The notes below the pieces were generated by a model, which did not search any database, was not told where the DNA came from, and saw nothing but the letters and a program-made list of their open reading frames with translations. Shown here one piece after another: positions 15,401 to 26,078 of a DNA stretch of 64,000 nt (the stretch's first letter is position 1; each line of letters begins with the position of its first letter). The position numbers were made by a program, and so were the translations under genes. Source of the DNA: Gyrodactylus bullatarudis (taxonomy: Eukaryota > Platyhelminthes > Monogenea > Gyrodactylidea > Gyrodactylidae); assembly GCA_012064415.1 (NCBI GenBank), contig SSNU01000310.1, positions 248,001 to 312,000 of the forward strand, read 5' to 3'.

Positions 15401-16370
15401 TATATATATGTTTCAATGGGATAATCTATGAGCCTTTTATTGAATGCATATTTAGATTGTAAGAGCAGTATCTGAACTTAAACGGCTTCACTTGCCTGCA
15501 TCAGTACATTTGTTTGGCACAACAAGTCGTATTGGTGACTTACTCACATCCCTGGAACATAACATTTGTGCATTATCAATGATGTCGAATGATTCAGAAT
15601 ATGAGACAGAAACTAAACAAGCCAAGAGAAGAAACGGTTCATTATCTGAAGATATTTTAATGAGTTTCTTCAACTCGAGTAGTTCTTCCATGTCTGGGTC
15701 AGCACCAAAATCCGTCCTTACCCTACCAAATAGCTCAAAATATTTATCTAGTCAAGACTTTTATTACATTGAGGAATGGAATGCAGATGGTGGTCATTCA
15801 CTCCCCGGTCGTCATGTTACAAGGGAGCGGATAATCGAGTTTTTAACAAAAAATTTCCTCGAAAAAGATTGGATCACAAAAACTTTTAATATTACAAGAA
15901 AAACTCTTGAAGAGGTTATCAATTCTTATTTGGATGCATATATTCGGTGTTCTGGTGTTGTTATTTTAGCCCGAGGTATATCTGAATCTTTAATAAAGGC
16001 TATTGCAATATGCTTACCAGCTCACCAAATACCAACAGTCAAAACCCTTGATAAAAACTGGTACAAGGTAGAAGAATTTTTCGAATTATGCTCAACCTAT
16101 GGTCAGCAGAATTTCGACCCTAATGAAAATGTCTTGACAACAATCATGTTAGCTGTAGAATGCTCGAAAGATATCCTCTCAGAGAACCGATTCTTTACTA
16201 ACAATAGTTCAGCAATGGCGGAAGAAAATTCCTTCAAAGGACGCCTAGCAATTGAAATACTCACTGTAATGGAACGTGAAATCATCAAAAAGGCAAAAGA
16301 GTACGGGTACATGAAGGTGGAAACCCTGAACACAAACCTTGCAACCAAAGTAATTCATTATTATGTATAA
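12495..16370 (+). CDS. ebony: Ebony-like beta-alanyl-amine synthetase (NRPS-like A-PCP-AmD)
   Basis: Six exons (12495-13031, 13077-13901, 13938-14380, 14419-14962, 14997-15377, 15456-16370) across introns of 45, 36, 38, 34 and 78 nt give 1214 aa. The fly enzyme of about 880 aa joins beta-alanine to amines such as dopamine and histamine. Collinear matches: YTFAELNKRANSMARVI, SSGSTSLNPRGV (A3), KTAWLFVDSFTEM (fly KTALTFVDSIAEL, containing the beta-alanine-recognising Asp), SGENLSYSLASSFF, NLYGCTEVAGDVTF (A5), TGDKG (A7), SGKVDK (A10 lysine), LGGDSL (phosphopantetheine Ser), then a C-terminal amine-selecting domain with RHVTRERIIEFLTKNF and MEREIIKKAKEYGY. A3 and A8 are degenerate, and low-complexity inserts explain the extra length. 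The amine substrate cannot be told from sequence. Confidence 0.88.
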
Positions 16371-16388
16371 ACCTTCAGCTGGCATTTT

Positions 16389-16567
16389 ATATATGTTACC
16401 GTTAATATTGTTACTGTTGATAGTCTCAAGACTAGTAACAAGTTTAACTGATAATAACTAATTTTTTGACTTTCAGAATTTAGAAAGAAAAATCACTCAG
16501 TTTAATCATAACACCCCTAGGATTTTTTCAGAATCTCTTTTCAAAAGGGTTACACATCAATAGAACC
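16389..16567 (+). repeat. Left terminal inverted repeat of the 16389-17614 element
   Basis: About 179 bp, matching the reverse complement of 17358-17614 nearly base for base apart from a gap. Shared segments include GTTACTGTTGATAGTCTCAA and CACCCCTAGGATTTTTTCAG. It lacks a stretch of roughly 80 bp present in the right copy, apparently lost between short direct repeats. Confidence 0.9.
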
Positions 16568-16837
16568 CTAAAAGCTTTACAAAATTTGATACCGGTAGAA
16601 ATGAAAACTATACCTATGTGATATTATCTAGAATTATAACCTCAAACTTCATATTCATTTTCAATCCATACGAAATTTATTAACTAATCAGTTTATAAAC
16701 TTTCATTTATAATCTAACCTTTAACCAAATCTTTGGAATCTAGTGAATTTTTCAAAATAATCCTTCGAGACTTTCTCCTATTTATAGTTAATTTTTTTGT
16801 TTAAAAAGTAGTCAAATACAGCTGTATCATAAAAATT

Positions 16838-17337
16838 TATTCATTCGTACAAGAAAGACTGCTGTGACACCTTGAATTGCACAAACAGCCTTCTTTTCTG
16901 CATTTACATTATAATGTATCTCATTTTGTTTTGCAGTCACACTTGAAGAAGCCTTGGTCATTTATAAATGAATGGAGACTTGTCATTCTTCGAACTGAAA
17001 GAATAAGTTCAGGAACTTCCTCGATTAACAAGAAATTTTCTTCGACCCTAGTCAATTAATTTGCTGAATAAAGACCTTCAATTATTCCTGTCTTAGTTCC
17101 GACCTTGTAGAAATTTTCTCTAACTTCAAGTATTACACACAATAATTTTTGAAATCGAGTTTTGATCGATCGAATTCCGATACTTTCACTAAAACATTTT
17201 CTCCAACATTGAAAGTCCTTTTGGTTTGCAAAATCATCTTGGCTAAGTTCTCTAGATGGCCTGTGACTATTTCCTGATCCAATTCTGATCTATTGTATGT
17301 CTCATTGAATATGTCACAAGATGATGGTACTTTAAAT
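16838..17337 (-). pseudogene. Decayed integrase/transposase C-terminus (KRBA2/SCAND3-like)
   Basis: Reading the minus strand from about 17337 gives the end of an integrase-type protein: FNVGENVLVKVSEFDRSKLD, then after a frameshift VILEVRENFYKVGTKTGIIE. A tail with clustered cysteines follows (GFFKCDCKTK, CKCRKEGCLCNSRCH) and contains in-frame stops. The block GENVLVKV..FDRSK plus YKVGTKTGI and the cysteine cluster are typical of the integrase proteins related to vertebrate KRBA2 and SCAND3. The catalytic core is missing and the frame is broken, so it is not functional. Confidence 0.75.
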
Positions 17338-17357
17338 TAAAATTTATTATATTTGAA

Positions 17358-17614
17358 GGTTCTGTTGATGTGTAACCCTTTTGAAAAGAGATTCTGAAAA
17401 AATCCTAGGGGTGTTATGAATAAACTGAGTGATTTTTCTTTCTAAATTCTGAAAGTCAAAAAATTAGTTATTATCAGTTAAACTTGTTACTAGAAACAAG
17501 ATTCCCAGTATTCTTGAGACTATCAGATAATCTTGAAACCAAGTAACAAGTTTAACTGGCTTGCCAGGGAGTCTTGAGACTATCAACAGTAACAATATTA
17601 ACGGTAACATATAT
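17358..17614 (-). repeat. Right terminal inverted repeat of the 16389-17614 element
   Basis: About 257 bp. Same sequence as the left arm in opposite orientation, but with an extra internal block near 17491-17575. That block contains repeated copies of a TCTTGAGACTATC-type motif and of GTAACAAGTTTAACT, which explains how the left copy could have shortened by recombination. Confidence 0.9.
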
Positions 17615-18803
17615 CCCTCATTAAACAATTGAGATGATTTTCATTTTTAAGATTATATTATTTTGAGTAATTATACATAAAACATAATTAATTAAATTCA
17701 ATTGCATTCAATTGAATATCTATTAGGCTGTCTGCGCTGAACTAGGATATCAACTCAAGAATACACTTTCGATGAAAGATTACCTTGAAACCACTGCTAC
17801 CGGAACGTTCAATGTCAGTCCAGAGCATAAACAATCATCTGGTTATTTCATGACAAAGATCATTTAATTTAACCCCTTTGGCTCATTGAATTGAAGAGAA
17901 AAAATTAACTAAAAATTTCCATTCGCTTGTAAAAGTCATAATTTTGTCAAGACAACTGATAATCCCTTATTCTAAGTAAATATTATACTGAATGGAAATA
18001 AAGATATTTTCCTCGTGGATATTAAGTAACTTTAGAGATTAAAACAAGATTAATCTAGTTCCCGACAAAAAATTAAACTTTTTATTACATTTTATTGTCA
18101 AAATTTTTAATTTAAAGTTTTTATTGAAAATATCACATATCTACTATTGAGTAGATTCTCAAATAATAATAATTAATATTAAATTAGACTATTCCATATG
18201 GTGACTATTTTCATAATACACTCCTTACTTGTTATATCTAGTCGAGAGGTATTCTATAGTAATTTTCAAAAGAGTAGTAGAAAAATTAAATTATTTTCGA
18301 ATTGTCCTCATGTCTTTCACGAATGGTTGTGCTGAAGTATATAGGAAGAAAATGTCAAAATTTTTCAAAATGTATATGCTATGTAAGCGTACCAATTATA
18401 TTCTCATATTACATTTCTATCATTCAATTTCGGTAAGGACTATATAATTTCTTTCGTTTGTGTCAAATAGAAGGAGACTAGCATGAAAAAAATTTTATTC
18501 TTTACGACAACTGAATGCCATGATGAAGCTACAATAGTGTATCATACATTTCGCTATTTGCTTTGTCACAATTTTCCGTTCTATTTAAATGTTAAAGCCT
18601 TGTCCATGATCGAGGTATGATTCTCTTTATGAGATTAAAAGTTTCAGCTTTATTTTAGTTAACAGAGCTTGCCCGAAATAATTATATATATATAAGATTT
18701 TTATTTGAAAAAGTTAGTAAAATAGTTATGATTATCTGGTACATAAATTGAAATAATAGGAATTATCTGAGAGATCTTTAGGTTTTTAAAAACATTAAAA
18801 TTA
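17615..18803. other. Intergenic, nothing recognised
   Basis: AT-rich DNA with only short chance open frames; no homology, repeat or RNA structure that I can support. Confidence 0.5.
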
Positions 18804-18912
18804 AACTAGAAATATTTCGTTCTAGGTGCTTAGGTTGTATATCCCACAGGAACGTCTTATTTGGTAATGGATTAGCAACAACCTAAGCACCTAGAACGAA
18901 ATATTTCTAGTT
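18804..18912. repeat. 35-bp perfect inverted repeat with 39-nt spacer
   Basis: The arms 18804-18838 and 18878-18912 are exact reverse complements (core TTCGTTCTAGGTGCTTAGG), so the stretch can fold into one long hairpin. The right arm ends where the LINE relic begins. It could be a MITE remnant or a terminal structure left by a mobile element. Confidence 0.85.
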
Positions 18913-19251
18913 AAACTTTGTAAGTATAGGTGCTGCACTATACATTAGTAGATCAAAATTAAGTTGAAATCTGTGTCTTAAGGGATGAAGCGTTGTAAGA
19001 AGGATCGTGAAACCTCGAGATGAGCGAAGGATCTTGTGATAGAGTACAGCAGAAAATGAGATTCTTCGCAGCCAGATGGGGTAAAGATCAGCCTTGTCTA
19101 AAAGTTTTTTATATGAGTAAGGGCCAAAGCATGAACGGAGGAATTGAAATTGGAGGTTCTCAGTTTTCTTAATTGTTACGGCAGGGAGGTTGGAGAGAAG
19201 GGAGGCTCCATAGTCCAGATGGGGTAATATGCACTGCTCAAAATATGTCAA
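18907..19251 (-). mobile_element. LINE (non-LTR retrotransposon) reverse-transcriptase C-terminal relic
   Basis: A 114-codon open stretch reads LTYFEQCILPHLDYGASLL, then a KKTENLQFQFLR block and WLRRISFSAVLYHKILR. This is the usual region after the reverse-transcriptase domain of CR1/L2-like LINEs (pattern ..I.P.LDYG...K.E.LQ...LR....R....YKI). It lacks a start and the catalytic YxDD, and upstream frames (to about 19400) are interrupted, so it is a 5'-truncated, dead copy. Confidence 0.65.
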
Positions 19252-21014
19252 TCTAATTCTCTTTTAGGAATAACAAAAGGGATTGTGATGATATCTTTTA
19301 AAACGACATCGTGAGAGGTATTCAAAGTCGCTTGGGGTGCTATATAACCCCATACTTCGGATGAAGGTTAAGCAAAAATCCTGCCAACAAACCAAAAGAG
19401 ATCAGGGTTATTCTGAAAATTCACATGAGTTTGTTCTATTTTTGAAAAAATATTGAAAATGATGACAGTTTAATGCTTCAATGAAGGCAATGAAACAACT
19501 TCCGTATATCAGACCTATCAAGCTTAAATCGAATCACAGCGTGAATTTATGCTTAGATTCATTTTTTATGGAAAACACTTAAACTACATATACACTCCTT
19601 GATTACTATGGTGATAATATATTTATTCAAACCAAATGTAATGAAATGAACGAATTAAACTCACAACGATTTCTTTCAGCTATACACATCGAGAATATCT
19701 GATTTGAAATTTAAAAAAAATCTAATTTCCCTGAAGCTATTATTATTATGTCATAATACTAATTGAGAGAGCTTGCCTAGTTTGGCTTCTGTTTCAGTTT
19801 ATTCTCTCCTTAGCTTAAATCAACAACAACAAAGTAGTCCACAAGTTTACTGAAGAGAAATTTTCACTACTCCCACTACATAATATCTATAGTATAGTAA
19901 TATTCCATGTATTGAGTAATGTATTTTTAAAATAGTCCCGTTAACATTGCATGACTAAACATTCAAACGCATGTATTAAAGGCTAGCTCGTTCGACTAGG
20001 GGAGAGGCCAGTGGTCAATAAGAAAGGGAAGAGCAGGAAGAAGCTTGAAGTGTGTGTTTGTATGAAAAGTTAATTGATCAGTTGCTAGGGTTTTATGCAT
20101 TTTAACTTTTTATTATTGCCAGTGGTGTCGGTGAAATTATTTCCAAATAAAAATTCTTAATGAAAATACTTTTTTGTTTGTTCAGAAAGAAGCAGAAATC
20201 TTGCACAGATTTCATTGCCGAGATATGAGTTTTCTCACTCCATTACTGTTGATTTTCTATTGCTCTTTATTCTTCATCATCTTTTGAGAAGTATTTCTCG
20301 AAACGAAAATAATGAACAGAAAAGTAGCAAAAATAGAGCACTCGACAGAATTGAACTACACACACAAATACTACCCTCTCTGTCTCTCAAAAGTAAAGAT
20401 ACTTTCTGAGAAAAGAGAGAGAGAGAGAGAGAAACTCTACTACTCTACTGCTACATTAGAAATGAAAAGAATTTCTCTCCATGAAACTTGATATCCTCAT
20501 TCGATTTAACGGAGAATTTGTTGGGGTGAATGTGAGCAGAAAGAGAAAAAAAAGTAAAAAAACGCCTCTGAGAGAAACAGAAAAAGGATTTCATTTAATT
20601 CATCATTTGATAATTTCTTCACAAACCCTCCATATTAAAAAAAGATCATTTTCGATAGGAATTTTGTCGGGTGAGGTTAACTCAATGTTCCAAACAGAAT
20701 CTCTAGTTGAAAAAAAAGGCTAAATTCAAAATCTTAAAGTTGCCCTCAACTGATTGGAAAGAGCTAACAGTGTGTGAAAATTTGATTGTACTTTGATTTC
20801 GCAATTTATAAAATTTCAAGTCTTGAATCGTCTATGGATTAGCCGAAATTAATTAATTAGAAAATGTTGGCGTGGATCAATATTACAACACTCGTAATTA
20901 TTATGATTATAATGAATCAGGTTTCTCAAGACTTCTCTCCAACACCCAGTCCATTACGTGCAGAATTGTAATTAATATCTCTATCCAAGTCAAATATTTA
21001 AGATCCCTTTTTAA
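19252..21014. other. Intergenic, upstream of the SIX gene
   Basis: No gene recognised. Short open frames at 20215-20409 and 20481-20723 have no recognisable domains and lie in low-complexity sequence. The stretch contains the first GAGA tract at 20411-20432. Confidence 0.5.
20411..20432 (+). repeat. GAGA simple-repeat tract
   Basis: An uninterrupted run of alternating GA about 22 bp long, roughly 2 kb upstream of the SIX start codon. GA repeats can be GAGA-factor sites in arthropods; whether that applies here is unknown. Confidence 0.8.
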
Positions 21015-21095
21015 CCCCTTCGATCCCAGAGGTCGTATACGAACTCTTAATCGACTATTTTAGACACTAACTGCTTTTTTAAGGGTTCGAAGGGG
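21015..21095. mobile_element. Tiny TTAA-flanked MITE-like element
   Basis: 81 bp beginning CCCCTTCGA and ending TCGAAGGGG, with TTAA directly outside both ends (21011-21014 and 21096-21099). TTAA duplication and C-rich/G-rich ends are the piggyBac signature. It is too small to encode anything. A GGGTTCGAAGGGGT-like string recurs at about 50947 without TTAA. Confidence 0.55.
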
Positions 21096-21127
21096 TTAAG
21101 AGCGAATATCTCCAAAGAAAAACCATG

Positions 21128-21241
21128 CCAAATAATCATAAAACAGTAGATATTCAAAGCTTAAAAAATCTAAAAAGTTAAGGTTGTTTTAGAAGCTTTG
21201 AATATCTGCTGTTTCATAAATAGTTAATTATTATTATTTGG
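21128..21241. repeat. Imperfect palindrome, MITE-like
   Basis: The inner arms 21141-21162 and 21193-21214 are 22-bp reverse complements with one mismatch. The outermost CCAAATAAT and its complement ATTATTTGG also pair. The whole stretch can fold back on itself. It lies 33 bp beyond the TTAA-flanked element. Confidence 0.7.
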
Positions 21242-21840
21242 ACATTTTGAAACATTTAATTCGAGCATTCTCTATATTTAGATGCAGTTGTAAGGGTAGA
21301 AATTAATCGAGTAATTCGAGGATAAGTGAAAGAGTCATTTTCCCAGAAATCACTGTTGGAAATCATCTACTGGAAATGACTATGGAATTGGATGAATATT
21401 TTTTTCCAAACTATTCCAATTTATCCTGGGAACAGAAGGGATTTTAATAATAATACGAATTAGTAGGAATTCAATTGCGGATCAGAAGTTAAATAGATTT
21501 CTCTGCCTTCTAAAATAAAAAATCTGCCTCAAGAATAAACTCTGGACTGGGTTAAGAGGGATGGGAAATCAGCAGCTACTTGCTTGTCTCAGAGAAATAA
21601 ATGTTTGAGCTTTATCACAAACACTATAGCTTTTATTGATTCCTACACTGACTATCTCTCAAACACCCACACACTTTTGTGAAATTTGATTCTAAGCCAA
21701 ATATTGACTTGAAATTGCACATAAGGAATTTCCCCTCCTTGACACTGTTCCGCATAACTAATAGATTCAAATTTAATATTGAAAATGAATTCCTTAAGAA
21801 GAGAAATAGCGAGCATTACTAGTGTATGAAGAATTATCGA

Positions 21841-22017
21841 GAAAGAGAGTGAGAGAGAGAAGGATACGCAATGCGTATTACGCATAGAGCATGCATTTAT
21901 ACATGAAATATAATACTACTGCTACTATAGAGTAGTCGTCAGTTAAATAGAGCAAACTCTCCCTCTCCATCCCTTTCCATCATGACTAAAGGTAGAAGAG
22001 AGAGAGAAAGAGAGAAC
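21841..22017 (+). repeat. GA-rich region upstream of SIX gene
   Basis: Contains GA tracts at about 21841-21863 and 21993-22017, within 600 bp of the SIX start. A short alternating GC run (GCGCGCGCG) lies just beyond, near 22295. These are the only strongly biased tracts in the proximal upstream region and could be regulatory. Confidence 0.55.
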
Positions 22018-22394
22018 AAGGAAGGTTCAAATACAGTCTACATCCAAAGTAAGGAGTGAGCCAATCTGCTCATTCAGTATGCATAAATATATGCTAAATC
22101 GAGTATGTTCATATTCTCATATTCAATATATACAATGTATATATATGTTAGGATATACAGTACTCTACTTTATACAGTATAGATGGATGTATACAATGTA
22201 GAGAGTAATTTTGATACATATGTAATAATAAAATAAATTTTTGAGGATATAACAATAGTGGAAAGATTAGAGGAACGGAATTCTTCTTAATGAGCGCGCG
22301 CGTCCTCAAGGATAAAAGATTTCTCTGAAATAGATTACGACTAAATCATTCCAAAATTTCCCCCACTAAGATACCGTAAAAAATATTTATCAAA

Positions 22395-25300
22395 ATGAAT
22401 CAAATGGCAGCAAATGGTCAAGATAATTTTTTATTGGATTTGGATCATGTCATGAGGAATGATTTCAATTCTCTCACACCAAACATGTTTTTCAATCCAG
22501 ATCAAGTAACGTATATTTGTGAAACTTTGATGCAAAGAGGGGAGCATATCAAGTTACGTCAATTCCTACAGATCTTACCCCCTTGGGAGCCTCTACTCAC
22601 ATTAGAGGTAGTCAATATTGCAAAAGCCAATTTGGCTTATCACTTTGGAAATTATCAAGAGCTCTATTCAATATTGGAAAATAACTCGTTCAACTCCAAA
22701 AACCATCCTAGAATGCAATCACTCTGGCTCAGAGCACATTATGCAGAAGAGGAGAGCTTGAAGGGTCGACCTCTTGGAGCTGTAGCAAAGTACCGAGTAC
22801 GCCGAAAATATCCTCTTCCAAGAACTATTTGGGATGGAGAAGAGACTAGTTATTGCTTTAAAGAGAAGTCAAGGGCAATTTTACGAGATTGGTACATACA
22901 AAATCCGTATCCATCGCCAAGAGATAAACGAGAACTAGCTGAAGCAACTGGATTAACAACAACTCAAGTTTCCAATTGGTTCAAGAACCGACGCCAAAGG
23001 GACAGAGCAGCCGATGGCAAAGAAAGAAATCATTTGTAAGTCCAATTTATCTATCTCAAAATTATAATTTGAAAATATTATTGAATGAAGAAAAATGTAT
23101 GAATGTAATTAGATACGACTTTTTGTAAGTTACGATAGCAACCTTCTCCTAATTCTGTCTTTCGTCTGTTTATTTTAAAATATAAATTTATCATTAGGGG
23201 TGTAGGGCGGAATTTTTTTCACTATAAAACTTGGATACATTTTGCAATGGTAGTAAGCCTGTTGAGTAAATGAATTATCCGGTTCTCTATTCAACTACAA
23301 AGAATGAACTGAGGATTTTTTTCTCTGTTTCTCTCACTCTCTCCTTGGCATGTATTTATTGTTACAAATCATGTTGGTCAAAGAACTTTAAAATATATCA
23401 ATTCTGATTACTATTAATTGGACAAGGACAATGCAACACACTTCAACCTAAATTTTGTATTAAACTAAAATTTTAATTACAAAAAACATTACCGTTCCTT
23501 TCCTTAGTACATTTTACTATTTGTACTTCTTTGGGAGTTTATGAATTATTGTTTCATTTATTACATTTTCCAAGATTGAAAATTTGGCCTCTGTCCAGTT
23601 AAGGACAAAAATAAATAAACTTTTTTTATCAGACTCTTGTTAAATAAAGAGTGGCATTTCGTTCGACCTGGTCATCACTAATAAACATTGCTAAGAGTGC
23701 AGATGTAGTTCTTTTGGATATTTGATTAGTCGTAATCATTTACATGAAAAAGCTTAATATTTTTTAAAAAAAGAAAACAACCTTGAGATTTTTCCATTAT
23801 GAAGAGATTAAATCCCAAAGAAAAGAATTTGAAAAACTCTTGTTTACTATAATCATAATGGGATCTGAAATTAAATGTATTACTAAAAATAGATTTGATT
23901 AATTACCCAACTTTTTCCAAACCTACTTCCAGACTTTCCATTGCTAACTTTTTCAGTGGAAAGAACGCTGTAGTACTCTAATGGGTTGATAAATTATTAT
24001 ACTTTTTCAGTAAAATTATAACAACTGTAACTGTATTAGTTTAGTTATTTTTACCAAATTCAGATGATAATTAAATTTTTTGAGCAATAACTGATTTGCT
24101 TGCCTCCTGAATAGGTTTTCTTTTGATTTGTATTGACCTGGTTTGAGAAACTGAGGATAAAGTTGTGGTATTAGATGTATTAGTGATTAACCCTTCATGT
24201 CCCAAATTATTGTTTTTCCATCACACAAATGAGAAAACTTGCAACCTTGCCAAAATAATTACACTGATTCCGAATCTGAATTCCTTTTTGGAAGCCGACT
24301 TATCCTTCCAAGGATAATAGAGGTTAAAATTGGCATTTTTTGGCTCTAAAACCAGTTATCTTCTAAACTATTAGAGATATCGAGTAGGCGAATATATATT
24401 TAAAATCTATAGTTATTGTTGTATTTTTTCAAATAGTTTTTTCAAGTAGGTTGCATCAGTGAAAAGCTATCTTCATGAATTATACATAATTTTTTAGCTT
24501 AATAAATTTCCTTTCTGATGAGGGGTGAATAAAGTATTTTAAGTATCTTACAGTTCAAATTATCGACCAAGAAAGTGTTGTGTTCCACTGGTGGAACAAT
24601 GGGACATGAAGGGTTAATAATTTTACACATTCTTTCTTCATATTGTTCACACTTGATCCAAATCTGCGAAGTATAGTCATAAATTATTACGTGGAAAGGA
24701 ATACCATAATCTGGAAGTTTAAAATGTTTTAATTGGTTTTTTTCAATTTGAATATTATAATAGTTTCTAGGGCTAAACAGAATTATATGAAAGTACAAGT
24801 TGATATTTCTACCCACTGGAATTGTTCTGCAGATCTAAATTTAAACTTTTTATGGAACAGGTTAATGGAAGAATTAAAAAAATGAATAAACAAATATTTT
24901 ATCATAAAAATTAAATTCATACTAAAATTATGTTTAAAGGTCAAGTTAATTTCTGGAATAAAGTTTTATTAAACCAATATGCCCAATACTTAAATTAAGT
25001 AACTTAATTTAAGTTTATTTCTTGATAAATGTAATGATGATTATAGTTTTTTAAGAAATTAAGTATTATCTAAAGATTTTTCAATAACTGAATTTGTTTT
25101 TTGTTTATTATCAAGTAGATTATTTATTTAATAACCACATATGTACTGATTAGTAGTTATATAATATATATAAATATACATTTTTAGATCTAGAAACGAA
25201 AACGGAGATGATTTTGAGTCTGATGACGAGAACTATCTTGAGAATGAAAGTCTTCCAGCATCAAACTGTTCCCAGGTAAATCAAATGAACTCCAGTTGTT

Positions 25301-26007
25301 TTGATGGTAGACAACAGACAAATGGAATTAGTTCGGTTAATTTTTCCTCCGTCGCTGGTGGACTATTTCTGCATCCTGATTCAATGAATCAAATAACAAC
25401 AGATATGTTGGCTAATCCCCATTTAAAAGATCCCAACAATTCAGTAGATTTTGAAAACAATGGAAGAATATATAACTATGATAATAGATGGAGTCAGTCA
25501 TACAACTGTTCATATCCATGTCAAACGAATATTTCCAATTATTCAACTAATTTTTTTGGTGTCAATATGAACGATACAAATTTAGGTCCAGCAAATGAGT
25601 CCATTAGAAATTTAAATGATCGAACAACTAAAGAATTAATTGATCCAGAAACATGCTCAGAGAACAGTTCCATTGATGAGCAGAAGGCTTTCGAGCTTAA
25701 TAACAACATCAAGGATAATAATGAAAATTCACAAGCATTCGATTATCACGACTTTTATATGAGACCAATGACAGTTGAGATTTCCCATCAGAATCAACAC
25801 GTTGAATCTTATTTTGGACAAAATCATCCCGGTCAACAACAGGAAGTAAAGACAAGCATTTTTCATGATGAAAACCCATGTAATGTGGAAAAAAACAATG
25901 GACATTGGTCGTTATCATGTTCAATAACGAATGAACATGATAGTTTCATAACTTTGAAAAAGTTTTCAGACACAGATGATCAAATGAGCATCAACACTTG
26001 CAGATGA
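22395..26007 (+). CDS. so: SIX1/2 (sine oculis) homeobox transcription factor
   Basis: Two exons, 22395-23035 and 25188-26007, give 486 aa. The SIX domain spans about residues 32-145 ([11 protein letters not shown] through [19 protein letters not shown]). The homeodomain follows ([53 protein letters not shown]). The [11 protein letters not shown] and [15 protein letters not shown] strings place it in the SIX1/2 group rather than SIX3/6 or SIX4/5. The second exon encodes a low-complexity, Asn/Ser-rich acidic tail with no recognised domain. SIX1/2 proteins act in the nucleus with Eya co-factors in sensory and muscle development. The 2.15-kb intron is far longer than most here and carries a piggyBac-like MITE. 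A poly(A) signal AATAAA is at 26027-26032. Confidence 0.95.
24191..24613. mobile_element. piggyBac-like MITE in the SIX intron
   Basis: 423 bp with exact 14-bp inverted ends (CCCTTCATGTCCCA ... TGGGACATGAAGGG) and TTAA immediately outside both (24187-24190, 24614-24617). TTAA target duplication with CCCT/AGGG ends is diagnostic of piggyBac-type transposition. No transposase is encoded, so it is non-autonomous. It sits in an intron and so should be spliced out. Confidence 0.85.
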
Positions 26008-26078
26008 ATTAATTGTAAATAATAACAATAAAATAGATATTGTTTAATGATAGTGAACAAATATATTTCGATAGAATT

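Larger units (their letters stand above)
16389..17614. mobile_element. 1.2-kb transposon with long inverted repeats, integrase type, internally deleted
   Basis: Bounded by inverted repeats (16389-16567 and 17358-17614) whose outer ends both read ATATATGTTACCG inwards. The interior holds the C-terminal remains of an integrase-like protein on the minus strand. The left repeat starts 18 bp after the Ebony-like stop codon. No clear target-site duplication was identified. The arrangement fits a cut-and-paste element of the integrase-encoding (Ginger-like) group; the assignment rests on the protein remnant and is tentative. Confidence 0.8.

Noticed and set aside
24499..24816. 105-codon minus-strand frame in the SIX intron
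   Set aside because: It straddles the edge of the piggyBac-like MITE, has no domain and is most likely chance.
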